DNA of 64,000 nucleotides from assembly GCA_905221615.1 (NCBI GenBank), contig CAJNDT010004713.1, positions 400,001-464,000 of the forward strand, read 5' to 3'. Positions 1 to 9,338 of this stretch are shown one piece after another. A model generated the notes under the pieces. It did not search any database and was not told where the DNA came from. It saw only the letters and a program-made list of their open reading frames with translations. The stretch's first letter is position 1. Each line of letters begins with the position of its first letter. This DNA is from Symbiodinium sp. CCMP2592. Taxonomy: Eukaryota > Sar > Dinophyceae > Suessiales > Symbiodiniaceae. A program made the translations under genes and the position numbers.

Positions 1-1
1 G

Positions 2-2044
2 GTCACCTTTGATGCTTCCCTGCAGTCGACAGACCTAACGGTTCCGCATCAAGAGTGTCACTGGCAGGTCACCAGCACTGGGAAGATTGACTTCCTAGAA
101 CTCTACGGTGGATCTCCCCGTATGAGTCACAAGGCTGCCCTGTCAGGTCTGCGAGTAGGTCAGCCAGTCGACTTGCGTAGTGGTCTAGATCTTGAGCAAC
201 CGCAAGGTCGCTCCAATCTTCTTAGGATCATCAAGGAACAAGAACCTACTATTATTGTTATGTCACCCGATCACTCTCAGTGGTCTAGCTGGTACTCACA
301 GTGGAAGAAAGGCTCTGCCAAGAGACTTTCTGTTTTAAAATTCTGTGAATCGGTCGCAGACCACCAAATGAAGCTCGGACGTTACTTTGTTCTTGAGAAC
401 CCATACTACAGCAGGCTCTGGTCTTCACCAGAAGCAAAACGCCTGTTTTCCAACCGCAAGATCAGCTATGAGGTCTGTAACCTACAAGCCTATGGCATGA
501 AAGATCCAAAAGGATACTATGAATCGAAATCCTCGATTTTCATGCACAACCTGCCACCGCAGGTTCTAACTCCTCTCCAGAGGCATTCTGCCAAAACGAA
601 ATCTCCAACATCTCCACCAGGAGACGAAAAGGGTATTCAAGGCTACGGTCTTAAAACGAAACTCGCACAAGTGTATCCTTATGAATTCTGTGAGACCTTT
701 GCCTCGTGTTTGGCAAGATTCCTGAAGAGAGATACATATGCATCTCATCTTTCTTTAGTCACAGACATACTAGGATACTCTGGAGATGAATGCCTCCAGG
801 GACTTTCGGAACTTCTTGACCAAGAGTATTCACTTTTGACAGCAAATCCTCTCAAGGATTCCAAACTCCTGCAAGATCCGAAAATCAGATCACTTGTTGC
901 TAGAGTAAATTCCTTATCGAGTAAAACTGAATTACCATTGCATCATTCCAAACCATCACCGTCCCTTGATGCCTTGGTGTCAGACATTACTCGCCTTAGA
1001 TCAAGACTCTTACCAGGGTCTGGTTTCGAACAGTGTACTCTATACAGAGGTACATTTGGAACAGTCAAAGCACTCACCAGTGTAACTGATGGCGTTCTTG
1101 TCTTCTGGAACAAGAAGAAGCCCAATTCGACTATGACGTGTTGCTTGCCGCACCAGGTTTCCTGGAATAAAGTACACCCATCAACCTTCTCGGGGGTGCT
1201 CTTCCAGATGACAGGCGGCAAGACTTCACCGTCCGTGCGAACACCGCCGGATGTTATCATGTCGGACGAAGAGGTTTCGCCGTCAGACCCGTCAGAACCC
1301 ATGAGCACTAATCGCTCACGGATCACATCTGACGATGTCTCTATGCCGGAACCAGATCAGCCGATGCCTCCCGGCACGCCGCCGTCGCGTCCTCCTCCTC
1401 CCATACCTCCACCGCGACTACCGGCCGTTTCCTCCGATGAGCCCGTGGCTCCTGCTCGGGCTAAGCCTCGCGTGCATCCGCCTCCTCGCGTTCCGTCTCC
1501 TCGGCGTCTGGGGGGTGATGTGTCGCCAAGGTCTTCATCGGAAAGGAAAGTTTCGCCGCACAAACAGAAATCACCTTCACAGGTGCCGACACCAAAACCT
1601 AAACCGAAGGCACATCCACAGGGACCCATTCTTCCGTTACAACAAGATGAAGAAGATTCTGAAGAAGAACTGGTCCCGGACGACCCCGGACAACCGTCCG
1701 CTCCTCCTCACACCTCTGGTTCACCAGAACCGGAGAGCGATGCCGAGTCAGAAGACACAAGGTATTACTCTGATGAGGAAGGTGACCTGGTCGTAGATGA
1801 GAAGGACTGGATCCTTCTCACAGAAGAACAGAAACTGTGCAGTAACACAGGTTCTTTCTCCATGCCTCGGTACATGCATGGCGGACCCGTAGACATCAGA
1901 GAGGTAACATCAAGAGTGAGGTCAGACCGAACACGGTATAAACCCACCAAAAGGTTCCGATCTGACATCCGTGAAGAGTATGATCTTCTCACGGAAGAGG
2001 ACAAGGCCTTATCCCTAAGTTCCCCCAGGAACTCAGCAAATTGA
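2..2044 (+). CDS. Retroelement ORF1: methyltransferase-like block plus proline-rich linker (5' partial)
   Basis: The frame is open from base 2 to the stop at 2042-2044, so it enters from the left; the ATG at 122 is internal. Numbering from that ATG, residues 1-150 resemble the cytosine-methyltransferase-like block found in many dinoflagellate copia polyproteins: FLELYGG just before the ATG, then GLRVGQPVDLRSG, MSPDHSQWSSW and FVLENPYYSRLW. In an active C5 methyltransferase the third motif would hold a Pro-Cys catalytic pair; here it reads Asp-His, so methyl transfer is unlikely. ENP could correspond to the ENV motif. Residues 380-480 are a proline-rich spacer (PPPPIPPPR), followed by a Glu/Asp-rich stretch and a basic tail. 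The region lies where copia polyproteins have the integrase-to-RT linker. The methyltransferase link is inference from motif order. Confidence 0.75.
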   Translation, partial: VTFDASLQSTDLTVPHQECHWQVTSTGKIDFLELYGGSPRMSHKAALSGLRVGQPVDLRSGLDLEQPQGRSNLLRIIKEQEPTIIVMSPDHSQWSSWYSQWKKGSAKRLSVLKFCESVADHQMKLGRYFVLENPYYSRLWSSPEAKRLFSNRKISYEVCNLQAYGMKDPKGYYESKSSIFMHNLPPQVLTPLQRHSAKTKSPTSPPGDEKGIQGYGLKTKLAQVYPYEFCETFASCLARFLKRDTYASHLSLVTDILGYSGDECLQGLSELLDQEYSLLTANPLKDSKLLQDPKIRSLVARVNSLSSKTELPLHHSKPSPSLDALVSDITRLRSRLLPGSGFEQCTLYRGTFGTVKALTSVTDGVLVFWNKKKPNSTMTCCLPHQVSWNKVHPSTFSGVLFQMTGGKTSPSVRTPPDVIMSDEEVSPSDPSEPMSTNRSRITSDDVSMPEPDQPMPPGTPPSRPPPPIPPPRLPAVSSDEPVAPARAKPRVHPPPRVPSPRRLGGDVSPRSSSERKVSPHKQKSPSQVPTPKPKPKAHPQGPILPLQQDEEDSEEELVPDDPGQPSAPPHTSGSPEPESDAESEDTRYYSDEEGDLVVDEKDWILLTEEQKLCSNTGSFSMPRYMHGGPVDIREVTSRVRSDRTRYKPTKRFRSDIREEYDLLTEEDKALSLSSPRNSAN
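1984..2044 (+). other. ORF1/ORF2 overlap, candidate -1 frameshift zone
   Basis: ORF1 (ending at TGA 2042-2044) and the upstream-open frame of ORF2 (after a stop at 1981-1983) overlap by about 60 bases, with ORF2 in the -1 frame. ORF2 has no plausible start of its own before its conserved sequence. I searched the overlap for a canonical X XXY YYZ heptamer in the ORF1 frame and found none; a run of five C (around 2021-2025) is the only slippery-looking stretch. A one-base deletion in this copy would give the same picture. Confidence 0.55.
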
Positions 2045-3951
2045 CCCAGAAGGCACAACGGAAGGAGGCAACCGCCAAGGAAAAGCGTGAGATGAAGAAA
2101 CAGTTTGATGAAGCGAAAGCAGCAGAATATCAGAGCTGGCTAGACAATGATGTCTTTGAGCTCGTCGATACACGGAAACTCGGAAACATCCGAAATTATG
2201 TCACTGGTCGATGGGTCCTGACTCTAAAAAGAGATAAGGACGGAAACTTCCTTAAGTGCAAGGCCCGATGGGTCCTAAGAGGTTTCCAGGATCGACAAAA
2301 GGACATACAGCAAACTGATAGTCCTGCTGCGAGTCGCCCAGGTTTCCGCTTGGCGATTCAACTAGCAGCTAACAAGCTGTGGAGACTGACACACATCGAC
2401 CTAAAGACTGCTTTTCTGCAGGGTGAAGCCTATGATGAGTCGAGAGACATAATCTGTCAGATTCCTCCTGAAGCAGGTTATCCTCCCTACATTGCAGCGA
2501 GGATGAAGAAACCCGCTTATGGACTTAACGATGCACCTCGAAGATGGTGGAACATCGTTGATAAGGCACTCCTGTCTTACGGCCTGGTGCCAACCCGTGC
2601 GGATCGCTGTACATATGTTCTGTATGGTAAGAAGTCTGCAACAGCAGATGCTGAGCTCAAGAAGTCTCAGCCAAAGACCATGGAATCAGCGATTGACTAT
2701 CTCCTAGATCCCATAGCAGGCAACAATGCCAAGGGTAGACAGGTACATGGAGTAGTCTGTTTACATGTAGATGACCTGTGCATGGCCGGTGATGACACCT
2801 TTCGTAAGGCCGTGATTGAATCGATCAAAAAGGAGTTTGCAGTCGGTTCTGAAGACACGAACGATATTATGTTTGTAGGACAGAGATTAGTCTGGAAGGA
2901 TGCTACAGCATCAGTGCCAGCACATATCTCAGTAAATCAGAACCTAGCTGTTGAAGCTCTAGAGGAAATTGTTTTTGATAAGAAGCTCAACAATGAGCAA
3001 CAATGCACACCACAGCAGCACACTGCTTACAGAAGTGTTTTAGGACAGATCAACTGGCTACAAAGCCGGACTCAAGCTCACATCTGTTATCGCTTCAGTC
3101 GGTGTGCGAGTAAGGCTGCCAAGCCTACTATCGGTGATATTCGAGAATTGAACAAGCTTGTTAGGATTTTGAAGTCTACTGAAGTAGAACTGCGTTTTTG
3201 GCCGCTGAAAGGAAATCTCAGAATCCTCGGTTACCCTGATGCTTCCTACAGGAACAATGATGACAAATCATCTCAGAGAGCACATGTTATTTTCCTTGCT
3301 GAAGATCGAAATCCAAAGCTAAAGGGAATGAAACAATCAGCAGCAGCTGCTTCTTCCAAGAAGAACGATTTCTCTGAATCCTCTATTAAGGAAACATCCT
3401 CGAGAGGTAGCCTGGTGGATTATGAGTCTCACAAGATTACGACAACCACAATGTCCACAACAGTGGCAGAGCTTAACGCACTGATGCGTTGCTTTGGTAC
3501 TTGCCTGTTCCTCAAGGGACTTTGGGCAGATCTCTCATCAGAGACCGTACCCATACATATCAGAACAGATGCGAACAATCTTGTGACAACAGCAGGCACG
3601 ACACACCTTCCAGAGCAGAAGGAAACTCACCACCTCATTCAGATGCTTCGTAAGGAATCCAACTCTGGATCTTTAGATGACCTAGCTCATGTAAGCTCGA
3701 AGTACTGCCTAGCTGATGCATTAACAAAGCACTCGGCGCAACCTGATGAGCTTATCAAGGCTCTGGAAACAGGGAATTTACCAGAAACAGACATTCATCC
3801 ACCCTTCCGTGAACTTCTTCAACATAAAGCTTTCACTGTTCGGTGGATCATAGACAATCTCAAGAATGCCGCCACAGCGGTAGCCTTCCTTGGAATTGAT
3901 ATCTCAACAGAGATTTACCGATTATTTTACTGCCAAGGAATATGGTGGTAG
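2041..3951 (+). CDS. Retroelement ORF2: copia-type reverse transcriptase and RNase H
   Basis: This ORF encodes the enzymes that copy element RNA into DNA and remove the RNA strand. The frame is open from 1984. The first codon at 2041 is TTG and the first ATG is 2092, inside the conserved part, so ORF2 is probably read by a -1 shift from ORF1 rather than from its own start. Numbering from 2041, RT motifs are DLKTAFLQGE (first catalytic Asp at 120), PAYGLNDAPRRWW (about 158-170) and LHVDDLCMAG (Asp 244 and 245, with His where copia usually has Tyr). RNase H residues are all present: Asp400 (GYPDASY), Glu477 (TVAELNAL), Asp510 (RTDANNL) and Asp559 (LADALTKH). Length and order fit the copia RVT_2 plus RNase H module. 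The last ten bases overlap the first possible start of ORF3. Confidence 0.95.
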   Translation: MTQKAQRKEATAKEKREMKKQFDEAKAAEYQSWLDNDVFELVDTRKLGNIRNYVTGRWVLTLKRDKDGNFLKCKARWVLRGFQDRQKDIQQTDSPAASRPGFRLAIQLAANKLWRLTHIDLKTAFLQGEAYDESRDIICQIPPEAGYPPYIAARMKKPAYGLNDAPRRWWNIVDKALLSYGLVPTRADRCTYVLYGKKSATADAELKKSQPKTMESAIDYLLDPIAGNNAKGRQVHGVVCLHVDDLCMAGDDTFRKAVIESIKKEFAVGSEDTNDIMFVGQRLVWKDATASVPAHISVNQNLAVEALEEIVFDKKLNNEQQCTPQQHTAYRSVLGQINWLQSRTQAHICYRFSRCASKAAKPTIGDIRELNKLVRILKSTEVELRFWPLKGNLRILGYPDASYRNNDDKSSQRAHVIFLAEDRNPKLKGMKQSAAAASSKKNDFSESSIKETSSRGSLVDYESHKITTTTMSTTVAELNALMRCFGTCLFLKGLWADLSSETVPIHIRTDANNLVTTAGTTHLPEQKETHHLIQMLRKESNSGSLDDLAHVSSKYCLADALTKHSAQPDELIKALETGNLPETDIHPPFRELLQHKAFTVRWIIDNLKNAATAVAFLGIDISTEIYRLFYCQGIWW

Positions 3952-6900
3952 TCTCGTTTGCTGGTAGCACAACCATGTGCTGGATTTTCTATTTAGACTG
4001 TTTTCCGTCTAAAAGAAAATTTGTGTCTGCGAGCTGCGTTTTCATTAAGATCGGACATGTTCATGAGAATTATATGTTCTGTATCATCCGCAGCCGCTTT
4101 CAGCTTCGAGCCTCACAGCAATCAGCCTTTCGGGCTAACCAAGCGTTCCTGATCCTGTTTGGTCATTGTGCCGTAATGAGCACACGATCAAACTTCCGTA
4201 GCCGTGATGGACACGCCCTACCCAGGGCAGTGCAGGCGTACCATGAGCGACATCCACACATGGATAGCTCATACCCCGAGTCTCGTCGGGAAGCATCACG
4301 TCGAAACACCGAACACGGTGGACACCGATTTCACAAACGTGAGAAAAATCACGAGCCTCAATTCATCATCATGGATCACCAACAGGTGTTCAATCCGCAT
4401 CCAAGAGATCTTGCTCAATTGATCTCACGATATGGCCATGCGAGTAGAGCAAGGCTCACTCTAAACTCCAGACATGGAGTCAGGCTCTACGAAGGAGTCC
4501 TTCAAGGACCATGGGACAACAGTCCCCTTGTATACTGGGATAACAACGTCGGTAATCACGCTCGTGATCCACACCAGTTCTGTACGATGCTTGCACATCA
4601 CCTTCAGACAGGCCTCCCACCGGAGGTAGAACAATGTGTGAGCCTTGATGGATCCGGAGAATATGACTATTCCTCCTCAGTGCCAAAACTGGCAGATGTA
4701 ACAGGTCTCTCACCAGAGATGTGCTTCCACATTCTTTCCAAGACCAACAGAGTCGGAAGGTGGTTGGCACACTCAACAAGACACCTTCAGAACCAGCGCC
4801 CAGATCTCTTTGCTGGCCAACACAATTATCTTCTGGACATGTTCAAGTTGGCCGATGCAGAGCTCGCACAGTATACACCACAAGAGATCGCGCTTGGTGT
4901 CCTCCTCAACACTAAGTCTAGGTTTGTGGTCACCATGGTTTATAACAAAGATGGCAAGGCCGAAACCACAGATGCCGCCGTTAACATCCCACCGGATGCA
5001 AATGTGTTGACCATGAGCAAAATTTTCCTTTCGGCAGTGGGAGGACACGGTTCACGACGAACTCTACCAAGAGCTGAAGAACCAGATCCTGAAGAAGAGA
5101 GACCAAGGTCACACATGACCATCTCAGACTTCATGGCAACGGGGAGCAATCCTGTGCAGTCCCATGCACAGCGTCTCTCCACTAACGCGCCAAGGCCCGT
5201 CGGCATGGAGGATTTTGTTCGACAGAACAACCCTTGTTACATCATGCATGCCACGGACCTACAGGCATTATCCTCAATCCTGAGGCACGGTCTGGTACCA
5301 TCAAACCTCCTAGCGCAGGTGGTTACAGCACCAGATTTCCAAGCTCTTGTGAATGAAAACAGTCGTTCCAACAGGGACACTGTTCAGTTCTCAACGCTAA
5401 ACCTGGCGAATCCCAATCCGACCATGTTGCGTGCCAACAAGGCACTGCTTCTGGTATTCGATGCAAATAACGTAGTGAACGAAGTCACAAACCTGTGGCA
5501 GTCGCAAGTAGGGATGTTTGCTACACCAGATGTAGTGCATGCCCGTACTCTTAGCGCCGTATTCGCACCCTCTGAAACACTCTGGGTATCATCGCAATAC
5601 GATGAGCTCAAGAGCATCGGACCATGGTGGGCAGACCATTGCTCCGAACAGATGCCGTCAGCGACTTACGAGTCGAAGAAATGGTGCGCAAATTACGGCC
5701 GAGAAATCGAATCGGCACTTCGAAAAGTGGCAAGGCGAAATCTGCCACCAGAGCCTCCCAAGGCTAGATCTTCTCACAAGAAGTCTTTTTCTCTGCCAAA
5801 GACAGAGGCTGACACAGCTCCAAACCTGGAGCAAACCGCTTCTGCAGGTGAGGTACCTCCGAAAACGGAGACTACTGCAAAGGAGATCCATCCGAGATCC
5901 AAGCTCGCCCGGCAGGCCGAGGCTGACAAGGATCCGGACAGTCTTATGGGACAGCTCTGGAACTCCGACGGCACCAGAAGCGCCACCGAAGTTCTTAAGA
6001 TAACGACAGGTCACAAACCTCCAGAACCTGTTCAGGATACTTCCGCCAACGTAGTTCCTCCCAAGGAAGAATCTTCTGGAACAGAGACGGAACCTGAGGA
6101 ACCGGATCCTAACCAGGATCGTGACGAAGAATCAGACGATGAGTCGGCATCAAGCGAAAAGAGCTCAAAATCTTCGTCATCCTCAGAACTCCGAGTTGAT
6201 GTTAATCCGTCTCACAAGACGAACTCTGCACCTGCAGCGTCGGAGGAGAAGAAAGAATCTCCCACGGAAGAGATCACAGAGAAACTTAAGGAGGTCAAAC
6301 TTGACCAACCAAAGCCTGAAGCAGAATATGTTCAGAGTTCAGACGAAGAGCCACAGAAACCAAAATCTCCTAAAAAGGAGAAGGAGAAATTCCTAGTTCT
6401 CTTCGATCCTGAAACAGAAAGTTATTATCGAGTCAACAGAAGCAAGCTCAACCTCGAATACGAGGAACCTGCTGATGAGGAAGATCTCGTAAGAGAACAT
6501 GAGCGCATCAGCGCTCGACTTCGAGAAAATCGCAAGCACCGAATCTCGAAGTCATCGTCTAACCCGGCTATGCAACAGGAAATGAAAGAGAGAATCTGGG
6601 TTAGTCGATGGAATCGAAAAATCCGAAGTCCACTCATGATCAAGGATTCTGAGGCTCCTGACGAAGAGGAGTGGGACAGACCCAGAGAGTCGGCATCTTC
6701 CTCCTCTGCACCTCCTACCAAGGAGAGATTTGTAGGAGTACGCAGGACAGCCATGAGTCTTAACCAAAGGATACGGCTGATGACACGACCAGATAATCCT
6801 CTCTGCGATCTTTGCAACCAGCCTACAGGCTATTTTTGCTATTCCTGTGGTACGATTGTATGTGCAGACTGTCGACTTACCCCACAGGGTAAACAACAGA

Positions 6901-9338
6901 TGTGCGAGTGCGTCTTGCCAATCGATTGCCTCGAAACCTCTAAAGTGTCAGCAGGAATGACCTCAGAAGAGCGTCAGGTTTTATACGAGGCCATCCTCAC
7001 ACCTGAGGACGTAGATTTGGCAGTCCAGAAAATCAACATGTATTGTGACCACGCAAGGAATTTGTTCATGAGAGCCCATCCAGGCGTTGATCCATGTAGC
7101 TTTGATGATATTAGGAATAATCCTCCTAATACTTACACCAGCTCCACAGAGGCTCCAACCCTGGAGGAATACAAGAGCATTAACAAGAGTCACATCAATA
7201 TCAAGGACTCCAGAACAAGCCACCCGGCTTCTTTTCTCTCTCTTACTGGCTACGAAGACAAACTGGTGCTCGACGCACATTACGAGATAGTTCGTAATAG
7301 GATGGCCGGTGTTAACGAAAAGAGAGAATACATAGAGGGCTCAAACCCAGACAGCGTATCACTAAGCCTAGTGGTATGCAACTGGGGAAATATGGATCGA
7401 GCGCCGGTGCCAGCAGGGAATCCCAAAAAGAAACTCAAACCTGAGAAGGGATTCGATTACCACCCTCTTATTGACATGTGCTTCAACAATTCAGCACATA
7501 TTACCCTCGTACTCGAGGCAGGAGCACTTGCGTCAAAGTATTCGATCGCAACCATGCGACAACATGAATACAGAGGGATGCTAATCCATTCTCCTCCCAA
7601 GGAGCCTGAGGCACCCTCAATGTATATTGGAGTCAAGGGTGACCCAACAACAGACATCTCTCTCGTCCACCACTTTTACCGTCACCGAACAATGAAGCCT
7701 AAGGCTGGTGGTCCCAAGAAGCGACTGTGGGCATGCCACGGTGCGGTATGCCGCCTCACCTTTGGGTACCACAGTACCATCAAGGAGGCAAAAGAATGGG
7801 TCCACCCATATTCCGGCCAGAGGATGACGAGAGATGAGTTCATGAAGATTATCGGATATGACCCTCTCAAGGGTAAAAATCCTGACAAGGATGGACCCAC
7901 TGATGGCTCTTACCTCTCACCAGAGGCGTGTCTGACAATGTCGGACCTCGACCCTGCGCCGGTTCTCTGTGAATGGAACGGCCATGTCGAGGGTGATGAG
8001 CCACCAGAGGAAGACTTTGAGTCATACGCAGAGATCTTCTCACAAGAAGCATCAAACGATCTTGACGAGATGTGGTGTACAAAAGGGCCTTACAAGGTCA
8101 TCACCATCGCGATCGTCCATTTCAACTCATACATGACTCATAAGGAAGAACAGAGGCGCGAACTGGTGAACGCGTTCCTCAACGAGGTTCTCCCTTTCAA
8201 ACCGGATGTAATTGCGGGGGATCTCAATAATATTGCGTCGAGGCTCACCTTAAAAGGTGGAGACGTTCACCCGCGAAACGGTTTGTTTTCTCTATACCTG
8301 GAGAAGAAACTTGCAGCATTCAACAGAATAGCAGGAAGGCACTCACAAGTGCGACACCTCTGCTTGAACAACTCTGACCAGCACAGACTGGCACGTGCAG
8401 ATCGTCTACCGCCGGACCCGGCGAAGAAAGTTGCTGACCTCGACTGTATCAACAGTTATATCCTTGACTGGAGTAAAACGCCGCACACGGCGTCACCTAG
8501 TCCAAGAGATGCTACACCTGCCGCCGAAAGAACATACTGGGAACGAGTCTCAGATATGTGGCAGGACATGAACAGAAACAGGGATATCGATATCCGTCTG
8601 TTTGTCTCAGTCAAGCAGTACTATTCAACTTTTTCTAACCTTGACCTGTGGTTGAGTCCCTCTGACAAAGATTGGCACAGCCCTTTGGGCTTCACGATAC
8701 AACCAATCCTTACAAAAGGGAAACACAACCGGTCAGATGCCCAGGTTCAGAAGATCGCTAACAAGCGACAGGCTTACAAGCAGCGTAATGCTGAATACTG
8801 GGATTACAAAGACTCATTTGTGTATTCATCCGGCAACAGCTGGTACGACAGACAGCAACCACAAGGTAGCTATCACAGATATGGAAGATTCTGGGAAAGG
8901 CCACAGCCTGAACGTCCCAGCGAGCCTGAAGGCTCTCCTCCAAGAAGGAGCCAGGCATCATCGTCCTCTTCACAACAAGATCTACCAAGATCGAGATCCA
9001 GACCTCAAAGAACCAATATTGTTGACAAGCTCAACATGTCTTTGGAAGAGCTGGATGGACTAGAAGAAGAACCGTCACCAACAAAAAGTGACATCGAAGA
9101 ACACGAAAGAGAAACATCAAACTTGATGTCTGCTCAGAGAGATGAAGAGGAACAAGAGGACGAATCCTCCAGCCGGAGGAGAAGAAGGAAGGCATCACGC
9201 CCACCGTCTGCTCCGAGCGGCAAGGCACTCAGAACAGCTGCCACAGCAGCGGGGTTGTCGGGCTGGTTCGGACACCGTAACCACGGTGGAGCGACTTCTC
9301 CGTCTTCAGCATCGCGTGGAATGTGTTTCTGCTGCTAA
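3942..9338 (+). CDS. Retroelement ORF3: KptA-like region, zinc module and EEP nuclease-like domain
   Basis: This 1798-codon frame lies downstream of RNase H, where some copia elements carry an envelope-like gene, but I see no signal peptide or membrane anchor in its body. Residues 290-545 resemble Tpt1/KptA RNA 2'-phosphotransferases: a helical part, SAVGGHGSR, then YIMHATDLQALSSILRHGL (about 433-451), TVQFS and LLLVFDANNVV. The catalytic Arg of the first motif looks lost. A charged linker follows. Residues 955-990 form a zinc module with the pattern CxxC-x7-CxxC-x4-CxxC-x10-CxC. Residues 1140-1590 fit the endonuclease/exonuclease/phosphatase fold: Asn1147 (CNWGN), Glu1192 (LVLEAG), His1393 (VHFNS), Asp1427 and Asn1429 (GDLNN), Asp1577-His1579 (DWHSPLGF), with a long insert between Glu and His. 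The C-terminal 200 residues are Ser/Arg/Glu-rich. The first 78 codons overlap a noncoding-looking signal, so Met79 at 4176 may be the true start. Domain calls are motif reading, not searches. Confidence 0.85.
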   Translation: MVVVSFAGSTTMCWIFYLDCFPSKRKFVSASCVFIKIGHVHENYMFCIIRSRFQLRASQQSAFRANQAFLILFGHCAVMSTRSNFRSRDGHALPRAVQAYHERHPHMDSSYPESRREASRRNTEHGGHRFHKREKNHEPQFIIMDHQQVFNPHPRDLAQLISRYGHASRARLTLNSRHGVRLYEGVLQGPWDNSPLVYWDNNVGNHARDPHQFCTMLAHHLQTGLPPEVEQCVSLDGSGEYDYSSSVPKLADVTGLSPEMCFHILSKTNRVGRWLAHSTRHLQNQRPDLFAGQHNYLLDMFKLADAELAQYTPQEIALGVLLNTKSRFVVTMVYNKDGKAETTDAAVNIPPDANVLTMSKIFLSAVGGHGSRRTLPRAEEPDPEEERPRSHMTISDFMATGSNPVQSHAQRLSTNAPRPVGMEDFVRQNNPCYIMHATDLQALSSILRHGLVPSNLLAQVVTAPDFQALVNENSRSNRDTVQFSTLNLANPNPTMLRANKALLLVFDANNVVNEVTNLWQSQVGMFATPDVVHARTLSAVFAPSETLWVSSQYDELKSIGPWWADHCSEQMPSATYESKKWCANYGREIESALRKVARRNLPPEPPKARSSHKKSFSLPKTEADTAPNLEQTASAGEVPPKTETTAKEIHPRSKLARQAEADKDPDSLMGQLWNSDGTRSATEVLKITTGHKPPEPVQDTSANVVPPKEESSGTETEPEEPDPNQDRDEESDDESASSEKSSKSSSSSELRVDVNPSHKTNSAPAASEEKKESPTEEITEKLKEVKLDQPKPEAEYVQSSDEEPQKPKSPKKEKEKFLVLFDPETESYYRVNRSKLNLEYEEPADEEDLVREHERISARLRENRKHRISKSSSNPAMQQEMKERIWVSRWNRKIRSPLMIKDSEAPDEEEWDRPRESASSSSAPPTKERFVGVRRTAMSLNQRIRLMTRPDNPLCDLCNQPTGYFCYSCGTIVCADCRLTPQGKQQMCECVLPIDCLETSKVSAGMTSEERQVLYEAILTPEDVDLAVQKINMYCDHARNLFMRAHPGVDPCSFDDIRNNPPNTYTSSTEAPTLEEYKSINKSHINIKDSRTSHPASFLSLTGYEDKLVLDAHYEIVRNRMAGVNEKREYIEGSNPDSVSLSLVVCNWGNMDRAPVPAGNPKKKLKPEKGFDYHPLIDMCFNNSAHITLVLEAGALASKYSIATMRQHEYRGMLIHSPPKEPEAPSMYIGVKGDPTTDISLVHHFYRHRTMKPKAGGPKKRLWACHGAVCRLTFGYHSTIKEAKEWVHPYSGQRMTRDEFMKIIGYDPLKGKNPDKDGPTDGSYLSPEACLTMSDLDPAPVLCEWNGHVEGDEPPEEDFESYAEIFSQEASNDLDEMWCTKGPYKVITIAIVHFNSYMTHKEEQRRELVNAFLNEVLPFKPDVIAGDLNNIASRLTLKGGDVHPRNGLFSLYLEKKLAAFNRIAGRHSQVRHLCLNNSDQHRLARADRLPPDPAKKVADLDCINSYILDWSKTPHTASPSPRDATPAAERTYWERVSDMWQDMNRNRDIDIRLFVSVKQYYSTFSNLDLWLSPSDKDWHSPLGFTIQPILTKGKHNRSDAQVQKIANKRQAYKQRNAEYWDYKDSFVYSSGNSWYDRQQPQGSYHRYGRFWERPQPERPSEPEGSPPRRSQASSSSSQQDLPRSRSRPQRTNIVDKLNMSLEELDGLEEEPSPTKSDIEEHERETSNLMSAQRDEEEQEDESSSRRRRRKASRPPSAPSGKALRTAATAAGLSGWFGHRNHGGATSPSSASRGMCFCC
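4010..4029 (+). promoter_or_regulatory. Internal copy of the 3' purine-rich signal (central PPT or subgenomic signal)
   Basis: TAAAAGAAAATTTGTGTCTG here matches 19 of 20 bases of the sequence at 11299-11318 near the 3' LTR, and both are preceded by TTCCG. The core AAAAGAAAA has the look of a polypurine tract that primes plus-strand DNA. An internal second tract is known in Ty1 and lentiviruses. It sits just after the ORF2 stop and before Met79 of ORF3, so an alternative role is a start or processing signal for a separate ORF3/ORF4 transcript. Confidence 0.5.

Noticed and set aside
2018..2032. TTCCCCC as a slippery site for -1 frameshifting.
   Set aside because: In the ORF1 frame the codons are TCC CCC AGG, which do not fit the X XXY YYZ rule; it is kept only as a weak possibility.
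3942..4175. The first 78 codons of ORF3 as a signal peptide or membrane anchor of an envelope-like protein.
   Set aside because: The hydrophobic bits are short and broken by Lys, Arg and His, and the stretch overlaps the polypurine-like signal; it looks like leader sequence.
4196..4210. CCGTAGCCGTGATGG resembles the start of the dinoflagellate spliced leader (CCGTAGCC...).
   Set aside because: Only the first eight bases fit, the rest diverges, and it lies inside an open coding frame. Chance is more likely.
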